Numbered from the stretch's first letter, positions 28,288-37,683 are shown. The stretch: 64,000 nucleotides of DNA from an uncultured Roseobacter sp. (GCF_947495275.1 NZ_CANLYL010000002.1:496001-560000); one strand, 5' to 3'. A program made the numbers and translations. The notes: generated from the sequence alone by a model not told the origin.

Positions 28288-28818
28288 ATGAAGGGATCAA
28301 GGCCAGAACAGGCCGTGCTCAGCAAAGACACGGACATGAGCAAAACCGAAGAGACCCGTGCGGTCATTGAGGGTATGGTGGACGGCCTGAACGACCACCG
28401 CATAGATGATATCGGTACCTTCTTTGCCGATGGCTTTCGCTGGATGGGCAATCAGGGATGCGGCACCAAAATCGGGTTGCAGGCGTTCCAGGATAATTGG
28501 CAACGGCCTTTTCAGGCGGCCTTTTCCGACAAGGTTTGTGTGGATGAAGCGCGGCTTTACATGGGCGAATGGGCCGCCGCTTTTGGCCGACAGGAAGCCA
28601 CGCATTCGGGCGCATTCATGGGTGTCGAACCAACAGGCAAGCGCGTGGAAATTCGGTACATGGATTTCTGGAAAGTGGAGGAAGGCCGCATCACCGATAA
28701 TTGGGTGATGGTGGATTTCCCGCATGTGCTGGCCCAGTTGGGCAAGGATGTTTTTCAGGGGGAAGGCTGGGAAGCCTTTGATCGCGGTGAAAAAACGCCG
28801 CCGCGTCCCGATCAGTAA
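28288..28818 (+). CDS. Single-domain NTF2/SnoaL-like protein
   Basis: A 176-residue soluble protein with one NTF2-like cone fold. The middle has FFADGFRWMGNQGCG and the C-terminal strand pair MDFWKVEEGRITDNWVMVDF. That last motif recurs in the second halves of the two tandem NTF2 proteins downstream, so these are paralogues. GAAAGGA lies six bases before the adjoining GTG/ATG pair (28285/28288); ATG 28336 is an alternative start. The gene follows the importer and precedes the HisD-like enzyme by 12 bases. SnoaL relatives act as cyclases, isomerases or hydratases, but the reaction here is unknown. Confidence 0.8.
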   Translation: MKGSRPEQAVLSKDTDMSKTEETRAVIEGMVDGLNDHRIDDIGTFFADGFRWMGNQGCGTKIGLQAFQDNWQRPFQAAFSDKVCVDEARLYMGEWAAAFGRQEATHSGAFMGVEPTGKRVEIRYMDFWKVEEGRITDNWVMVDFPHVLAQLGKDVFQGEGWEAFDRGEKTPPRPDQ

Positions 28819-28830
28819 AGAGGTGGTCTC

Positions 28831-30159
28831 ATGGCAATTGAATATCTCAAAAGTGGAAAACCGGCCGCAGAACGTGCTGACGATGATGCAAAAACGCGCG
28901 CTGCAGTGGAGGCGACACTCGCTGATATCGAAGCGCGCGGTGACGTGGCCGTGCGGGCATTATCGGAAAAGTTCGACAACTATTCTCCTGCCAGCTTCAG
29001 GCTGAGTATGGCGGAAATTGACGCGTTGATCGCTCAGTTGAGCCCGCGCGAATTGGCGGACATCAAGTTCGCACAGGAACAGGTTCGCAATTTCGCACAA
29101 GCGCAACGCGACAGCATGCTGGATATCGAAGTCGAAACCATGCCCGGGGTCATCTTGGGGCACAAGAACATCCCCGTGCAATCGGTCGGGTGCTATGTTC
29201 CGGGCGGGAAATTTCCAATGGTGGCCAGCGCGCATATGTCCGTCGCCACGGCTTCGGTTGCCAAGGTGCCGCGTATCATTGCCTGCACGCCGCCCTTCAA
29301 GGGCAAGCCCAATCCGGCAGTGATCGCCGCGATGCATCTGGGCGGCGCGCATGAGATTTACGTCATGGGGGGTATTCAGGCGGTCGGGGCCATGGCCCTT
29401 GGCACAGACACCATTGAGCCTGTGCACATGATCGTGGGTCCGGGCAACGCCTTTGTCGCAGAAGCCAAACGCCAGCTTTTTGGCCGTGTCGGGATTGATC
29501 TTTTCGCAGGCCCCACGGAAACCATGGTGATCGCGGATGATACAGTAGACGCGGAGATCTGTGCCACCGATCTTTTGGGGCAGGCGGAGCATGGGTATAA
29601 CTCACCCGCCGTGCTCCTGACCAATTCGCGCAAACTTGCAGAACAAACGCTTTCCGAGATTGACCGCATTCTGGAAATTTTACCAACCGCGGACACCGCG
29701 AAAGTCAGTTGGGAGGACTATGGCGAAGTGATCCTGTGTAGCAGCTATGACGAAATGCTGGCCGTTGCCGATGATATTGCTTCCGAGCATGTGCAGGTGA
29801 TGACCGACCGGGATGACTGGTTTCTGGAGAACATGACCTGCTACGGTGCGCTGTTTCTCGGCCCGCGCACGAATGTGGCCAATGGCGACAAGGTCATCGG
29901 GACGAACCACACCCTGCCGACCAAAAAAGCCGGGCGGTATACGGGCGGGTTGTGGGTTGGTAAGTTTTTGAAAACGCATAGCTATCAGAAGGTTCTCACC
30001 GATGAGGCGGCCGCAGAAATCGGGGCTTATGGCTCGCGCCTGTGCATGTTGGAAGGCTTTGTCGGTCATGCGGAGCAGTGCAATCTGCGTGTGCGCCGCT
30101 ATGGCGGGGTGAATGTTCCCTATGGCACCGGCGCACCGGTGCAGGAAGCGGCGGAGTAA
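28831..30159 (+). CDS. Histidinol-dehydrogenase-family alcohol dehydrogenase (HpsN-like)
   Basis: A 442-residue HisD-superfamily enzyme, a zinc- and NAD-dependent four-electron oxidation of a primary alcohol to a carboxylate. The zinc ligands are conserved as Gln251, His254, Asp353 and His413, and the catalytic pair as Glu319-His320. The substrate-recognition parts differ from biosynthetic HisD and the protein resembles HpsN, the 2,3-dihydroxypropane-1-sulfonate 3-dehydrogenase of marine bacteria. With an importer upstream and no his genes nearby, a catabolic alcohol substrate is more likely than histidinol. DHPS is one candidate only. Confidence 0.85.
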   Translation: MAIEYLKSGKPAAERADDDAKTRAAVEATLADIEARGDVAVRALSEKFDNYSPASFRLSMAEIDALIAQLSPRELADIKFAQEQVRNFAQAQRDSMLDIEVETMPGVILGHKNIPVQSVGCYVPGGKFPMVASAHMSVATASVAKVPRIIACTPPFKGKPNPAVIAAMHLGGAHEIYVMGGIQAVGAMALGTDTIEPVHMIVGPGNAFVAEAKRQLFGRVGIDLFAGPTETMVIADDTVDAEICATDLLGQAEHGYNSPAVLLTNSRKLAEQTLSEIDRILEILPTADTAKVSWEDYGEVILCSSYDEMLAVADDIASEHVQVMTDRDDWFLENMTCYGALFLGPRTNVANGDKVIGTNHTLPTKKAGRYTGGLWVGKFLKTHSYQKVLTDEAAAEIGAYGSRLCMLEGFVGHAEQCNLRVRRYGGVNVPYGTGAPVQEAAE

Positions 30160-30165
30160 TCCTGC

Positions 30166-31170
30166 ATGGACGCCAATCAGCGCAACAAGGACAAGGCGCT
30201 GGCGCTTTGGACAGCGCTCGACACCGACCCTGGCAGTGCGCGCGCGCTTTTGCCCGCGCTCACCTATTGGCAAGCGTCGGAACCCATTGGTGTGCACACC
30301 GATGCGGACGCGGTGATCGCGCAACTTTTCACCCCGTTGCGCGCCGCGATCCCTGATCTGAAACGGGACGTGCATATATTCATGGGTGGTGCGTCCGAAG
30401 CCCATGAGAGTGGTGCCGAAGATGGCGCGTGGTGGGTCGCTGGCACCGGCTACTATACCGGGCGGGCAACGGCATCGGCCTTCGGTATCCCGGCAACACA
30501 GACCGATTTGCGGATCAGATGGGGTGAATTCTTGCGTTTTGACGATGCGGGCGAGATTACCCATGCGCAGACGATCTGGGATTTCGTCGACTGGTGCGAC
30601 CAGATTGGCATGCCGGTGCTGCCCAAACCGCGCGGAGCATTGCATGTTTTCCCGGCGGCGACGGCGTATGACGCGATTCTGAGCACGCCCCAAAGCGATG
30701 TCGCAACCCGCGAGACACTTGATTTCGGGCGGAATTTCATCTTCGGCGGTCTCAACCGCTACGACGAAAATGACCTTGGCAGCATGGGGATGGCCCGGTT
30801 TTTTCACCCGAATGTCAAATGGTACGGCCCCGGCGGCATCGGGGCGTGCCTGTCCTTGCGCGAGTTCGAGACCCTGCATCAAAATCCTTGGTTGACAGCC
30901 TTTCCCGACCGCAAGGTGATGCATCTGGAAAGCCTATTTGCAGAGGATCGTCTGTTGGCCGCCTCTGGTCCCAAAGGGGTCATCGGGACGCACAGCGGGA
31001 CCTATCTGGGTCATCCGGCAACGGGCAATCCCATCGAGGTTTCGGGCCTGGATTTCTGGTTGCGCACCGGTGGAAAATTCACCGAAAACTGGGTCTTTGT
31101 GGACATGGTGCATCTCTTTGCGCAGATGGGTGTAGATCTCTTTACCCGCCTCGAAAGATCCGCCGTATGA
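30166..31170 (+). CDS. Tandem NTF2-like protein A
   Basis: A 334-residue protein with two NTF2-like domains (about 1-155 and 185-330). The second contains FFHPNVKWYGPGGIGACL, HQNPWLTAFPDRKV and LDFWLRTGGKFTENWVFVDM, closely matching the second half of the next gene. The first half ends FDDAGEITHAQTIWDF. GGAG lies nine bases before ATG 30166, and the gene begins six bases after the HisD-like stop. Its TGA overlaps the next ATG as ATGA. Coupling of the two tandem proteins hints at a complex. Confidence 0.8.
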   Translation: MDANQRNKDKALALWTALDTDPGSARALLPALTYWQASEPIGVHTDADAVIAQLFTPLRAAIPDLKRDVHIFMGGASEAHESGAEDGAWWVAGTGYYTGRATASAFGIPATQTDLRIRWGEFLRFDDAGEITHAQTIWDFVDWCDQIGMPVLPKPRGALHVFPAATAYDAILSTPQSDVATRETLDFGRNFIFGGLNRYDENDLGSMGMARFFHPNVKWYGPGGIGACLSLREFETLHQNPWLTAFPDRKVMHLESLFAEDRLLAASGPKGVIGTHSGTYLGHPATGNPIEVSGLDFWLRTGGKFTENWVFVDMVHLFAQMGVDLFTRLERSAV

Positions 31171-32216
31171 CGGATTTGCCCACATACCACAAAGAGCTGA
31201 TCGCCCCCTTTCGCGCGGCACTTTATGATTTTGATATCAAGGCATTGCGCAGAACGCTGCAGGATATTTCCGCGCCGGATGCAATGTTTCGCCTGTCCTT
31301 CCCATTTGAGACCATGCAGAGCGTTGACACCTTCGTCGACACCGCCTTTGTCCCCTTGCAAAGCGCAATCCCCGACCTTGAGCGCCGCGATTTCATTGTG
31401 ATGGCCGGGGCCACGCCGGAGGGTCATCAATGGGTTGGCTTCGGCGGGTATTATTGCGGCACGTTTCACAAGCCCTGGCGCGACATCCCGGCGACCGGGC
31501 ATATCGTCCACATGCGGTTTCACGAGTTCTTCCGCTTTGTCGAGGGGCAGCTCGTTGAAATGCAGGCGATCTGGGACATTCCCGAGGTGATGATGCAGGC
31601 AAATGCCTGGCCGATGACGCCATCGCTGGGGCGCGAATGGCATGTGCCTGCGCCCGCCAGCAATGATGGCATCATTCCCGGCCCGCATGATCCAGCGGCG
31701 GGTATGGCAACATGCCAGCATATCATCGATGCGTTGAATTATCTCAAGAAACACCCTTCCGAGGGCGGACCGGAGGTCATGGAAATGGACCGTTTCTGGC
31801 ACCCCAAACTGATGTGGTACGGGCCTTCCGGCATTGGCAGTGGTCGCGGCATCGAAGGGTTTCGAAACTGGCACCAGATCCCCTTCCTCAAGGCGATGCC
31901 GGATCGGGGGCAATATCTGGACGAGATCGAATACCACTTCTTTGGGGAGGCAAATTACGCCGCTGTCACCGGCTGGCCAAACATGTATCAATCCATCACT
32001 CAAGGAGGCTGGCTCGGCATCGCGCCGACGGGCCAGAAGATCGAAATGCGCTCTCTGGATTTCTGGCGCGTGGAAAACGGGCTGATCCGTGAAAACTGGG
32101 TATTGGTTGATCTATTGCAGATGTATGATCAGATCGGGGTCGATGTTTTCGCGCGCCTGCGCGAGTTCAACAAGGCCCGCGCGGGATTTGACCCGGAAAC
32201 AGGAGTGGCCCTTTAA
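31167..32216 (+). CDS. Tandem NTF2-like protein B
   Basis: A 349-residue paralogue of the preceding product, also of two NTF2-like domains. The first half ends MRFHEFFRFVEGQLVEMQAI and the second holds FWHPKLMWYGPSGIGSGRG, HQIPFLKAMPDR and LDFWRVENGLIRENWVLVDL. Shared His-Pro, Trp-Tyr-Gly-Pro and Asn-Trp-Val residues are good candidates for a conserved pocket. It starts at the ATGA overlap with protein A; its TAA overlaps the SDR start by one base. No homologue of known reaction was recognised. Confidence 0.8.
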   Translation: MTDLPTYHKELIAPFRAALYDFDIKALRRTLQDISAPDAMFRLSFPFETMQSVDTFVDTAFVPLQSAIPDLERRDFIVMAGATPEGHQWVGFGGYYCGTFHKPWRDIPATGHIVHMRFHEFFRFVEGQLVEMQAIWDIPEVMMQANAWPMTPSLGREWHVPAPASNDGIIPGPHDPAAGMATCQHIIDALNYLKKHPSEGGPEVMEMDRFWHPKLMWYGPSGIGSGRGIEGFRNWHQIPFLKAMPDRGQYLDEIEYHFFGEANYAAVTGWPNMYQSITQGGWLGIAPTGQKIEMRSLDFWRVENGLIRENWVLVDLLQMYDQIGVDVFARLREFNKARAGFDPETGVAL

Positions 32217-32974
32217 TGGATTTGCCGAGAACGCCAAAGTTTGACCTGACCGGTCAACGCGCGCTGGTCACCGGAGCGTCCTCCGGCATCGGTCTGGGTT
32301 GCGCCGTGGCTATGGCAGAAGCAGGAGCCCATGTCGTGTGCGCCGCGCGGCGCCTGGACGTGCTGCAAGCCTCGGTCAATGCTATGGCTGCGCAAGGCTG
32401 GTCCGTCGAAGCCCTGCCGCTTGATCAGACAGATGTGGCCGCTTTGCCCGCCGTCTTTGAAGCGCCCTTCGACATTGTCGTCAATTCTGCCGGGCTGGCA
32501 CGTCATTCACCCGCCGTGGAAACCACGCCTGATGATTTTGACGCGGTGATGAATATCAATTTGCGGGGGGCGTATTTTCTGTCCGCCGAGGCGGCAAAAG
32601 CCCTGATGTCGGCCGGAAAACGCGGCTCGATCATCCATATTTCCAGTCAGATGGCGCATGTGGGCGGTGTGGACCGCGCGGTTTACTGCGCGTCCAAACA
32701 TGCGCTGGAAGGCATGGTCAAATCCATGGCAATCGAATGGGGCAAGTCAGGTATCCGGATCAATACGATCTGCCCCACGTTCATTCGCACGCCACTGTCA
32801 GCAGTGACACTCGACAACCCCGAACGCCTTGCATGGATCATGGACAAGATCAAACTGCCCCGCGTGGGCGAGATTGAAGACATCATGGGGGCGGCCCTCT
32901 TTCTGGCCTCAGATGCCTCGGCCATGGTCACCGGCACCTCGATGATGATTGATGGCGGGTGGACAGCAGGCTGA
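32216..32974 (+). CDS. Short-chain dehydrogenase/reductase
   Basis: A 252-residue classical SDR using NAD(P). The dinucleotide motif TGASSGIG is at residues 19-26, NSAG near residue 90, and the catalytic Ser (HISSQ) with Tyr-x3-Lys (YCASK) lies between about 138 and 160. The C-terminal MMIDGGWTAG is the usual end. The segment CAARRLDVL after the first helix suggests NADP preference (two Arg), but this is weak. It is coupled to the genes on both sides by one-base stop-start overlaps and probably oxidises or reduces a hydroxy/keto intermediate of this pathway. Confidence 0.92.
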   Translation: MDLPRTPKFDLTGQRALVTGASSGIGLGCAVAMAEAGAHVVCAARRLDVLQASVNAMAAQGWSVEALPLDQTDVAALPAVFEAPFDIVVNSAGLARHSPAVETTPDDFDAVMNINLRGAYFLSAEAAKALMSAGKRGSIIHISSQMAHVGGVDRAVYCASKHALEGMVKSMAIEWGKSGIRINTICPTFIRTPLSAVTLDNPERLAWIMDKIKLPRVGEIEDIMGAALFLASDASAMVTGTSMMIDGGWTAG

Positions 32975-33981
32975 TGGGCAAAGTGACCTCTCTGGAAGTG
33001 GCTGAAAAGGCCGGCGTCAGCCGATCCGCTGTCAGCCGCGTCTTCACGCCCGGTGCTTCCGTCAGCAAGGGGACTGCGGAAAAGGTGCGCAAGGCGGCGG
33101 CGCAACTGGGTTACCGGCCCAATGTGATCGCCCGCTCGCTGATCACCGGGCGCAGTCGCATCATCGGTCTGGTCGTGGCCTATCTGGAAAACCAGTTCTA
33201 CCCGGAGGCGATTGAGCGCCTGTCCAAAGCGTTGCAGGCCGAGGGTTACCATGTTCTGGTTTTCATGGCATCGAACGATCATGACGCCACACAATCGGTG
33301 ATTGACGAGCTATTGGATTATCAGGTCGATGCGATCATCGCCGCCTCGGTGGGCCTTTCGAACGATCTGACAAAACGCTGTGAGGGCCTGGGCATTCCCA
33401 TCGTTCTGTTCAACCGTCACCAATATGATGATCGCCTCACCAGCGTCACATCCGACAATGTGGCAGGGGGGCGAAAACTGGCGGACTTCCTGATTGCGGG
33501 CGGACATACCCGCATCGCGCATATCGCGGGTTGGGAGGATGCATCCACGCAAATTGACCGCGAGAAGGGGTTTGTTGCCGGGCTGGCGGCAGCGGGCATG
33601 ACGCTATTTGCCCGCGGTGTTGGTAATTTCAACTTTGAAACCGCACAGGCGGCGGCCCGCGAAATGTTTGCCGCAGAAGACCGTCCGGACGCTGTATTTG
33701 TGGCGAATGATCACATGGCTTTTGCCGTGATGGATGTGCTGCGATACGAGTTGAAACTGCGCATACCGCAGGATGTGTCGGTTGTTGGGTACGACGATGT
33801 GACGCTGTCGCACTGGCCCAGTTACGATCTGACAACCGTGCGCCAACCAGCCAATCGCATGGTCTCAGCGACAGTTGAGGCACTGCTTGCCCGCCTGACT
33901 GAAGCAGATGATGCGCCCCGGCGGATTGCGCTGGATGGCCCCCTGATTATCCGCGGCTCCGCCCGCAAACCTGAGGAATAA
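32974..33981 (+). CDS. LacI-family regulator inside the catabolic operon
   Basis: A 335-residue repressor. The N-terminal helix-turn-helix and hinge are clear (TSLEVAEKAGVSRSAVSRVF, then LGYRPNVIARSL at about 48-60), followed by a sugar-binding-protein-like effector domain starting GLVVAYLENQFYPEAIERL. ATG 32974 overlaps the SDR stop by one base; an in-frame ATG 15 bases upstream is less likely. Being the tenth gene of the transcript it would be autoregulated if it binds the operator at 23395-23416. The effector is unknown. Confidence 0.93.
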   Translation: MGKVTSLEVAEKAGVSRSAVSRVFTPGASVSKGTAEKVRKAAAQLGYRPNVIARSLITGRSRIIGLVVAYLENQFYPEAIERLSKALQAEGYHVLVFMASNDHDATQSVIDELLDYQVDAIIAASVGLSNDLTKRCEGLGIPIVLFNRHQYDDRLTSVTSDNVAGGRKLADFLIAGGHTRIAHIAGWEDASTQIDREKGFVAGLAAAGMTLFARGVGNFNFETAQAAAREMFAAEDRPDAVFVANDHMAFAVMDVLRYELKLRIPQDVSVVGYDDVTLSHWPSYDLTTVRQPANRMVSATVEALLARLTEADDAPRRIALDGPLIIRGSARKPEE

Positions 33982-33987
33982 ACGAAC

Positions 33988-34956
33988 ATGAAAGGCTTCG
34001 ATCCGAAGTTCAAGGACTTTCCCGATTACATAATCGGGATCACCCGGGAAATCTGGGAGGATCGCGGCATCGCGACCCTGCACCAGTATTATTCAGACGA
34101 TATCGTGGTGCGCTCACCTGCTTCCGTGGTCATTGGCAATCAGAATGTGATTGGTGCGACCATGGCGACTTTGGCGGAGTTTCCGGACAGAACCCTGCTG
34201 GGGGAGGATGTGATCTGGTCAGGGACACCTGAGGAGGGGATGTTGTCCTCACACCGGTTGCTGAGCACGGCAACACATGCCCATGACGGCGTTTATGGCA
34301 AGGCGACCGGCAAGAAACTGACCTACCGCATTCTGGCGGACTGCCATGCCATAAACAACCAGATCAACGATGAATGGCTGATCCGCGATCAGGGGGCGAT
34401 TGTCCGGCAATTGGGGTGGGATCCCAAGGCATATGCCGCTGAGCTGATCGCGCGCGAAGGGGGGCCGGAGGCTTGCGTCAAACCGCTGAGCCCGGCAACC
34501 GATCAACCCGGGCCCTACAAAGGACGGGGTAATGACAACCCCTTGGGGGCGAAATATGCCGACATCCTGACGCGGATCATGAGCGCGGATATGGCAGCCG
34601 TCGGGGCTGAATATGACCGGGCCGCCCATCTGGAATACCCCGGCGGCGTGACTGGTCACAGCCACGGCGATGCCGATCAGTTCTGGATGGGGCTGCGCGC
34701 CTCTTTCCCCGATGCGGAGTTCCGGATTGACCATCAGATTGGCCGCGACGATGCGATGATGCCGCCGCGCGCTGCCCTGCGCTGGTCGTTGCATGGCAAA
34801 CATTCAGGCTGGGGTCGGTTTGGCGCGCCCACAGGAGCCGAGGTTTATGTGCTGGGCATCAGCCACGCGGAATTCGGTCCCTGGGGGCTGCGCCGGGAAT
34901 ACGTCATATTCGATGAAACAACGATCTGGAAACAGATCCTGCTGCACACCGGGTGA
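33988..34956 (+). CDS. Tandem NTF2-like protein C
   Basis: A 322-residue protein again built from two NTF2/SnoaL-like domains. The first (about 5-145) includes YYSDDIVVRSPASVVIGNQN; the second (about 190-320) includes FWMGLRASFPDAEFRIDHQ and EYVIFDETTIWKQIL. It lacks the WYGP and NWVxVD motifs of proteins A and B and so belongs to a different subgroup. It starts six bases after the LacI stop. With the two tandem proteins and one single-domain protein, the operon has seven predicted NTF2-like domains. Confidence 0.78.
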   Translation: MKGFDPKFKDFPDYIIGITREIWEDRGIATLHQYYSDDIVVRSPASVVIGNQNVIGATMATLAEFPDRTLLGEDVIWSGTPEEGMLSSHRLLSTATHAHDGVYGKATGKKLTYRILADCHAINNQINDEWLIRDQGAIVRQLGWDPKAYAAELIAREGGPEACVKPLSPATDQPGPYKGRGNDNPLGAKYADILTRIMSADMAAVGAEYDRAAHLEYPGGVTGHSHGDADQFWMGLRASFPDAEFRIDHQIGRDDAMMPPRAALRWSLHGKHSGWGRFGAPTGAEVYVLGISHAEFGPWGLRREYVIFDETTIWKQILLHTG

Positions 34957-34960
34957 GGTC

Positions 34961-35590
34961 ATGGAGCCTTTCGGATCCCTCATGTTCACCCCTGCCGTCC
35001 AAGCAGAGCAGAAAGCGCGCGGATCACGTGACGCCAATGCGCGTATGGTGGCGCGTGGCGCGCCTGACGGGTTGGGCGAAGACGAAATCGCCTTTCTGAC
35101 CTCGCGCACATCGCTTTACATTGCCACGGTTTCGGAGACAGGCTGGCCCTATGTTCAGCATCGCGGCGGGCCACGCGGATTTCTCAAGGTGCTGGATGCG
35201 CAAACCATCGGCTTTGCGGATTATCGCGGCAACAGACAATATGTGAGTACGGGCAATCTGAAAAACGACGACCGCGTGTCCCTTTTTGCCATGGATTATC
35301 CGCGAAAAGCGCGCTTGAAACTGATCGGTCACGCAACCCTGGTTGATGCTGACGCTGCCCCCGATCTCGCGCAAGCACTGGCCAGCGGCGAGCAGGGCAA
35401 GGTCGAGCACCTTGTTACCATCAGGATTGCGGCATTCGACTGGAATTGCCCGCAGTTCATCACTCCCCGATTTGATACAGCCGAGATTGCGGCACTTGTC
35501 GCACCAGAACTTGAACGGCTGGAAACCGAAAATGCGCGTCTTGCTGATGAGTTGGCCAGCCTGCGCGAAACCCTGAAGAAAGATACCTGA
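34961..35590 (+). CDS. Pyridoxamine 5'-phosphate oxidase-fold flavoprotein
   Basis: A 209-residue protein with the split-barrel FMN-binding fold of the PNPOx-like family. Core segments are IAFLTSRTSLYIATVSETGW (about 45-64), QHRGGPRGFLKVLD and STGNLKNDDRVSLFAMDYP near residue 95. A C-terminal helix rich in Glu, Leu and Arg may be a coiled coil. These proteins bind FMN or F420 and reduce varied substrates or sense flavins; vitamin B6 synthesis is not implied. It starts five bases after the previous stop, and the bicupin ATG directly abuts its stop. Confidence 0.82.
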   Translation: MEPFGSLMFTPAVQAEQKARGSRDANARMVARGAPDGLGEDEIAFLTSRTSLYIATVSETGWPYVQHRGGPRGFLKVLDAQTIGFADYRGNRQYVSTGNLKNDDRVSLFAMDYPRKARLKLIGHATLVDADAAPDLAQALASGEQGKVEHLVTIRIAAFDWNCPQFITPRFDTAEIAALVAPELERLETENARLADELASLRETLKKDT

Positions 35591-36559
35591 ATGACCCCCG
35601 CTGAAATGGAAACCCGCATCGTTCGCTATGGCGATCTGAAGCCCTGCAAGACCGCGTTCATTGACGCGCACACGCCCGGCAGCGACCAGAAGGAAAATTT
35701 CACCATCATCGGCGGTGGCGTCTCCGAAAGCCCTGATCAGCACGTTCACATATCAATCCCGCACGGGTTCAACATCGGGGCTGCGGGCCAGCCGCCGAAG
35801 TGTCGCAACTCCCTGCACAGCCACCGCACGGCGGAGGTGTTTTTTGTCCTTAAGGGGCGTTGGCGGTTTTTCTGGGGCCGTTGGGGCGATGCTGGCGAAG
35901 TCATTCTGGACGAAGGGGATATTTTCAACATCCCCACGGGTATATTTCGCGGGTTTGAAAACATCGGCAATGACTACGGGATGATCATGGCCATCCTTGG
36001 CGGTGATGATGCGGGTGGTGGTGTGATCTGGGCACCGCAGGTAATTGAGGATGCTGCCGAACACGGGCTGGTTCTCTCCGAAGAAGGCAAGCTCTACGAC
36101 ACCAAACAGGGCCAGTCTCTGCCATCCGGTGTGAAGGCGATGCCGGTGCTTTCGGAGGCGGAACTGGCCCGCTATCCCGAACCTGCCACAGCCGATGTTA
36201 TCCCCAATCATGTGGCGCGGTACTGGGACATGGTGGCCCTGGCAGACAAGACTCCGGCCCGTGTCATCGGCGCTGAGGCAATGTTGCGTGATAAACCGGG
36301 GTTCGAGGTGTCACTGGTGACACGCGCCTCGGCATCGGCAGACATGCACCAGCATGATCGTGCCTCGGTCCTGATGCCGGTTACCGGCCATTGGAGGGTC
36401 TCCTGGGAGGGAGGGGCCGCAACGCTGGCGCCCGGCGACACAATGTCGGTTCCTGAAAACCTGATGCACAACGCGGTGCCTTCCATGACCGGTGAGGCCG
36501 CGCTTTATCACATCCTCGGCACCGATGATCCGGCCGGTCCCACATGGAGCGCGCCATGA
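35591..36559 (+). CDS. Bicupin protein (gentisate-dioxygenase-like fold)
   Basis: A 322-residue protein with two cupin barrels. The first has NSLHSHRTAEVFFVLKGRW (His76 and His78, Glu82 as likely metal ligands) and the second ADMHQHDRASVLMPVTGHW near residue 255. The length and two-barrel layout resemble gentisate or salicylate ring-cleaving dioxygenases as well as bicupin isomerases and dehydrogenase partners. No decisive dioxygenase motif was seen. It abuts the PNPOx-like gene and overlaps the MetE-like gene by ATGA. Confidence 0.78.
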   Translation: MTPAEMETRIVRYGDLKPCKTAFIDAHTPGSDQKENFTIIGGGVSESPDQHVHISIPHGFNIGAAGQPPKCRNSLHSHRTAEVFFVLKGRWRFFWGRWGDAGEVILDEGDIFNIPTGIFRGFENIGNDYGMIMAILGGDDAGGGVIWAPQVIEDAAEHGLVLSEEGKLYDTKQGQSLPSGVKAMPVLSEAELARYPEPATADVIPNHVARYWDMVALADKTPARVIGAEAMLRDKPGFEVSLVTRASASADMHQHDRASVLMPVTGHWRVSWEGGAATLAPGDTMSVPENLMHNAVPSMTGEAALYHILGTDDPAGPTWSAP

Positions 36560-37683
36560 CAGTTCTCACCACACATGTCGGTAGCCTGCCGCGCACGCAG
36601 AAGGTTGTGGATTTCATTTTCGCCCGTGAACGTGAGGAACCTTATGACGCGGCGGCGTTTGATGCGGCGATGACGCAAGCGGTCTCGCAAACGGTTGCCA
36701 AACAGGTCGCAGCGGGTGTGGATATTGTCAGCGATGGCGAGACTTCAAAGATTTCCTATGCCACCTATGTCAAGGATCGCTACACCGGGTTTTCGGGCGA
36801 CAGCCCGCGTAACGCACCGGCGGACCTAAAGAGATTCCCCAGCTTTCTCAAACGCTTGGCGGCAGATGGTGGCACACCGCAATACGCGCGACCCATGTGC
36901 ACCGGACAGGTCACGTCCAAAGGGCAGGGCGAGCTGCAAAAGGATATCGACAATCTGAAGGCGGCCATGTCCGAGCATGGCGCATCACGTGGTTTCATGA
37001 ACGCGGCCTCGCCCGGCGTGATTTCGCTTTTCCTGCAAAATGATTTTTACAAGACGCGGGAGGCCTATCTTGCGGCGCTCGCCGATGCGATGCGCGAAGA
37101 GTACCAGACCATTGTTGCCGCCGGGCTCGACGTGCAGCTTGATTGCCCCGATCTGGCGCTCTCGCGTCACATGCTTTTCAATGATCTGAGTGATGCGGAA
37201 TTTCTCAAGATCGCCGCCGCCCATGTGGAAGCCCTGAACCACGCGTTGCAGGATGTGCCCGAGGACCGCGTGCGCATTCACATTTGCTGGGGCAACTACG
37301 AGGGTCCCCATGTCTGCGATATTGGCATGGAAAAGGTCTTTGACGTGCTGATGTCCGCCAAGGCCCGCTATGTGCTTTTTGAGACCTCAAATCCGCGCCA
37401 TGCGCATGAATGGACGGTGTTCCGGGATCGCAAATCTGACATTCCGGATCACAAGGTGCTGGTGCCGGGCGTTGTCGATACAACGACCAACTTTGTGGAG
37501 CACCCTGAACTTGTGGCCCAAAGGATCGAACGGTTCACCGCGATTGTCGGTGAGGATCGTGTGATTGCCGGGTCGGATTGCGGTTTTGGCACATTTGCGG
37601 GATTTGGTTCTGTCGATCCGGAGATTGCCTTTGCGAAACTCGGCGCTCTCTCGGAGGGCTCAAAACTGGCGGGGGAACGATGA
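36556..37683 (+). CDS. MetE C-terminal-like zinc methyltransferase
   Basis: A 375-residue protein corresponding only to the catalytic C-terminal barrel of cobalamin-independent methionine synthase. The zinc site is complete: His242 and Cys244 in HICWGN, Glu276 and Cys342 in GSDCGFG. The N terminus TTHVGSLPRTQ is the usual start of this subgroup. It lacks the MetE N-terminal folate-positioning half, so it may transfer a methyl or alkyl group from a catabolic substrate to a thiol, as in epoxyalkane:CoM transferase and related enzymes. It overlaps both neighbours as ATGA, which places it firmly in the pathway. Confidence 0.85.
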   Translation: MTVLTTHVGSLPRTQKVVDFIFAREREEPYDAAAFDAAMTQAVSQTVAKQVAAGVDIVSDGETSKISYATYVKDRYTGFSGDSPRNAPADLKRFPSFLKRLAADGGTPQYARPMCTGQVTSKGQGELQKDIDNLKAAMSEHGASRGFMNAASPGVISLFLQNDFYKTREAYLAALADAMREEYQTIVAAGLDVQLDCPDLALSRHMLFNDLSDAEFLKIAAAHVEALNHALQDVPEDRVRIHICWGNYEGPHVCDIGMEKVFDVLMSAKARYVLFETSNPRHAHEWTVFRDRKSDIPDHKVLVPGVVDTTTNFVEHPELVAQRIERFTAIVGEDRVIAGSDCGFGTFAGFGSVDPEIAFAKLGALSEGSKLAGER

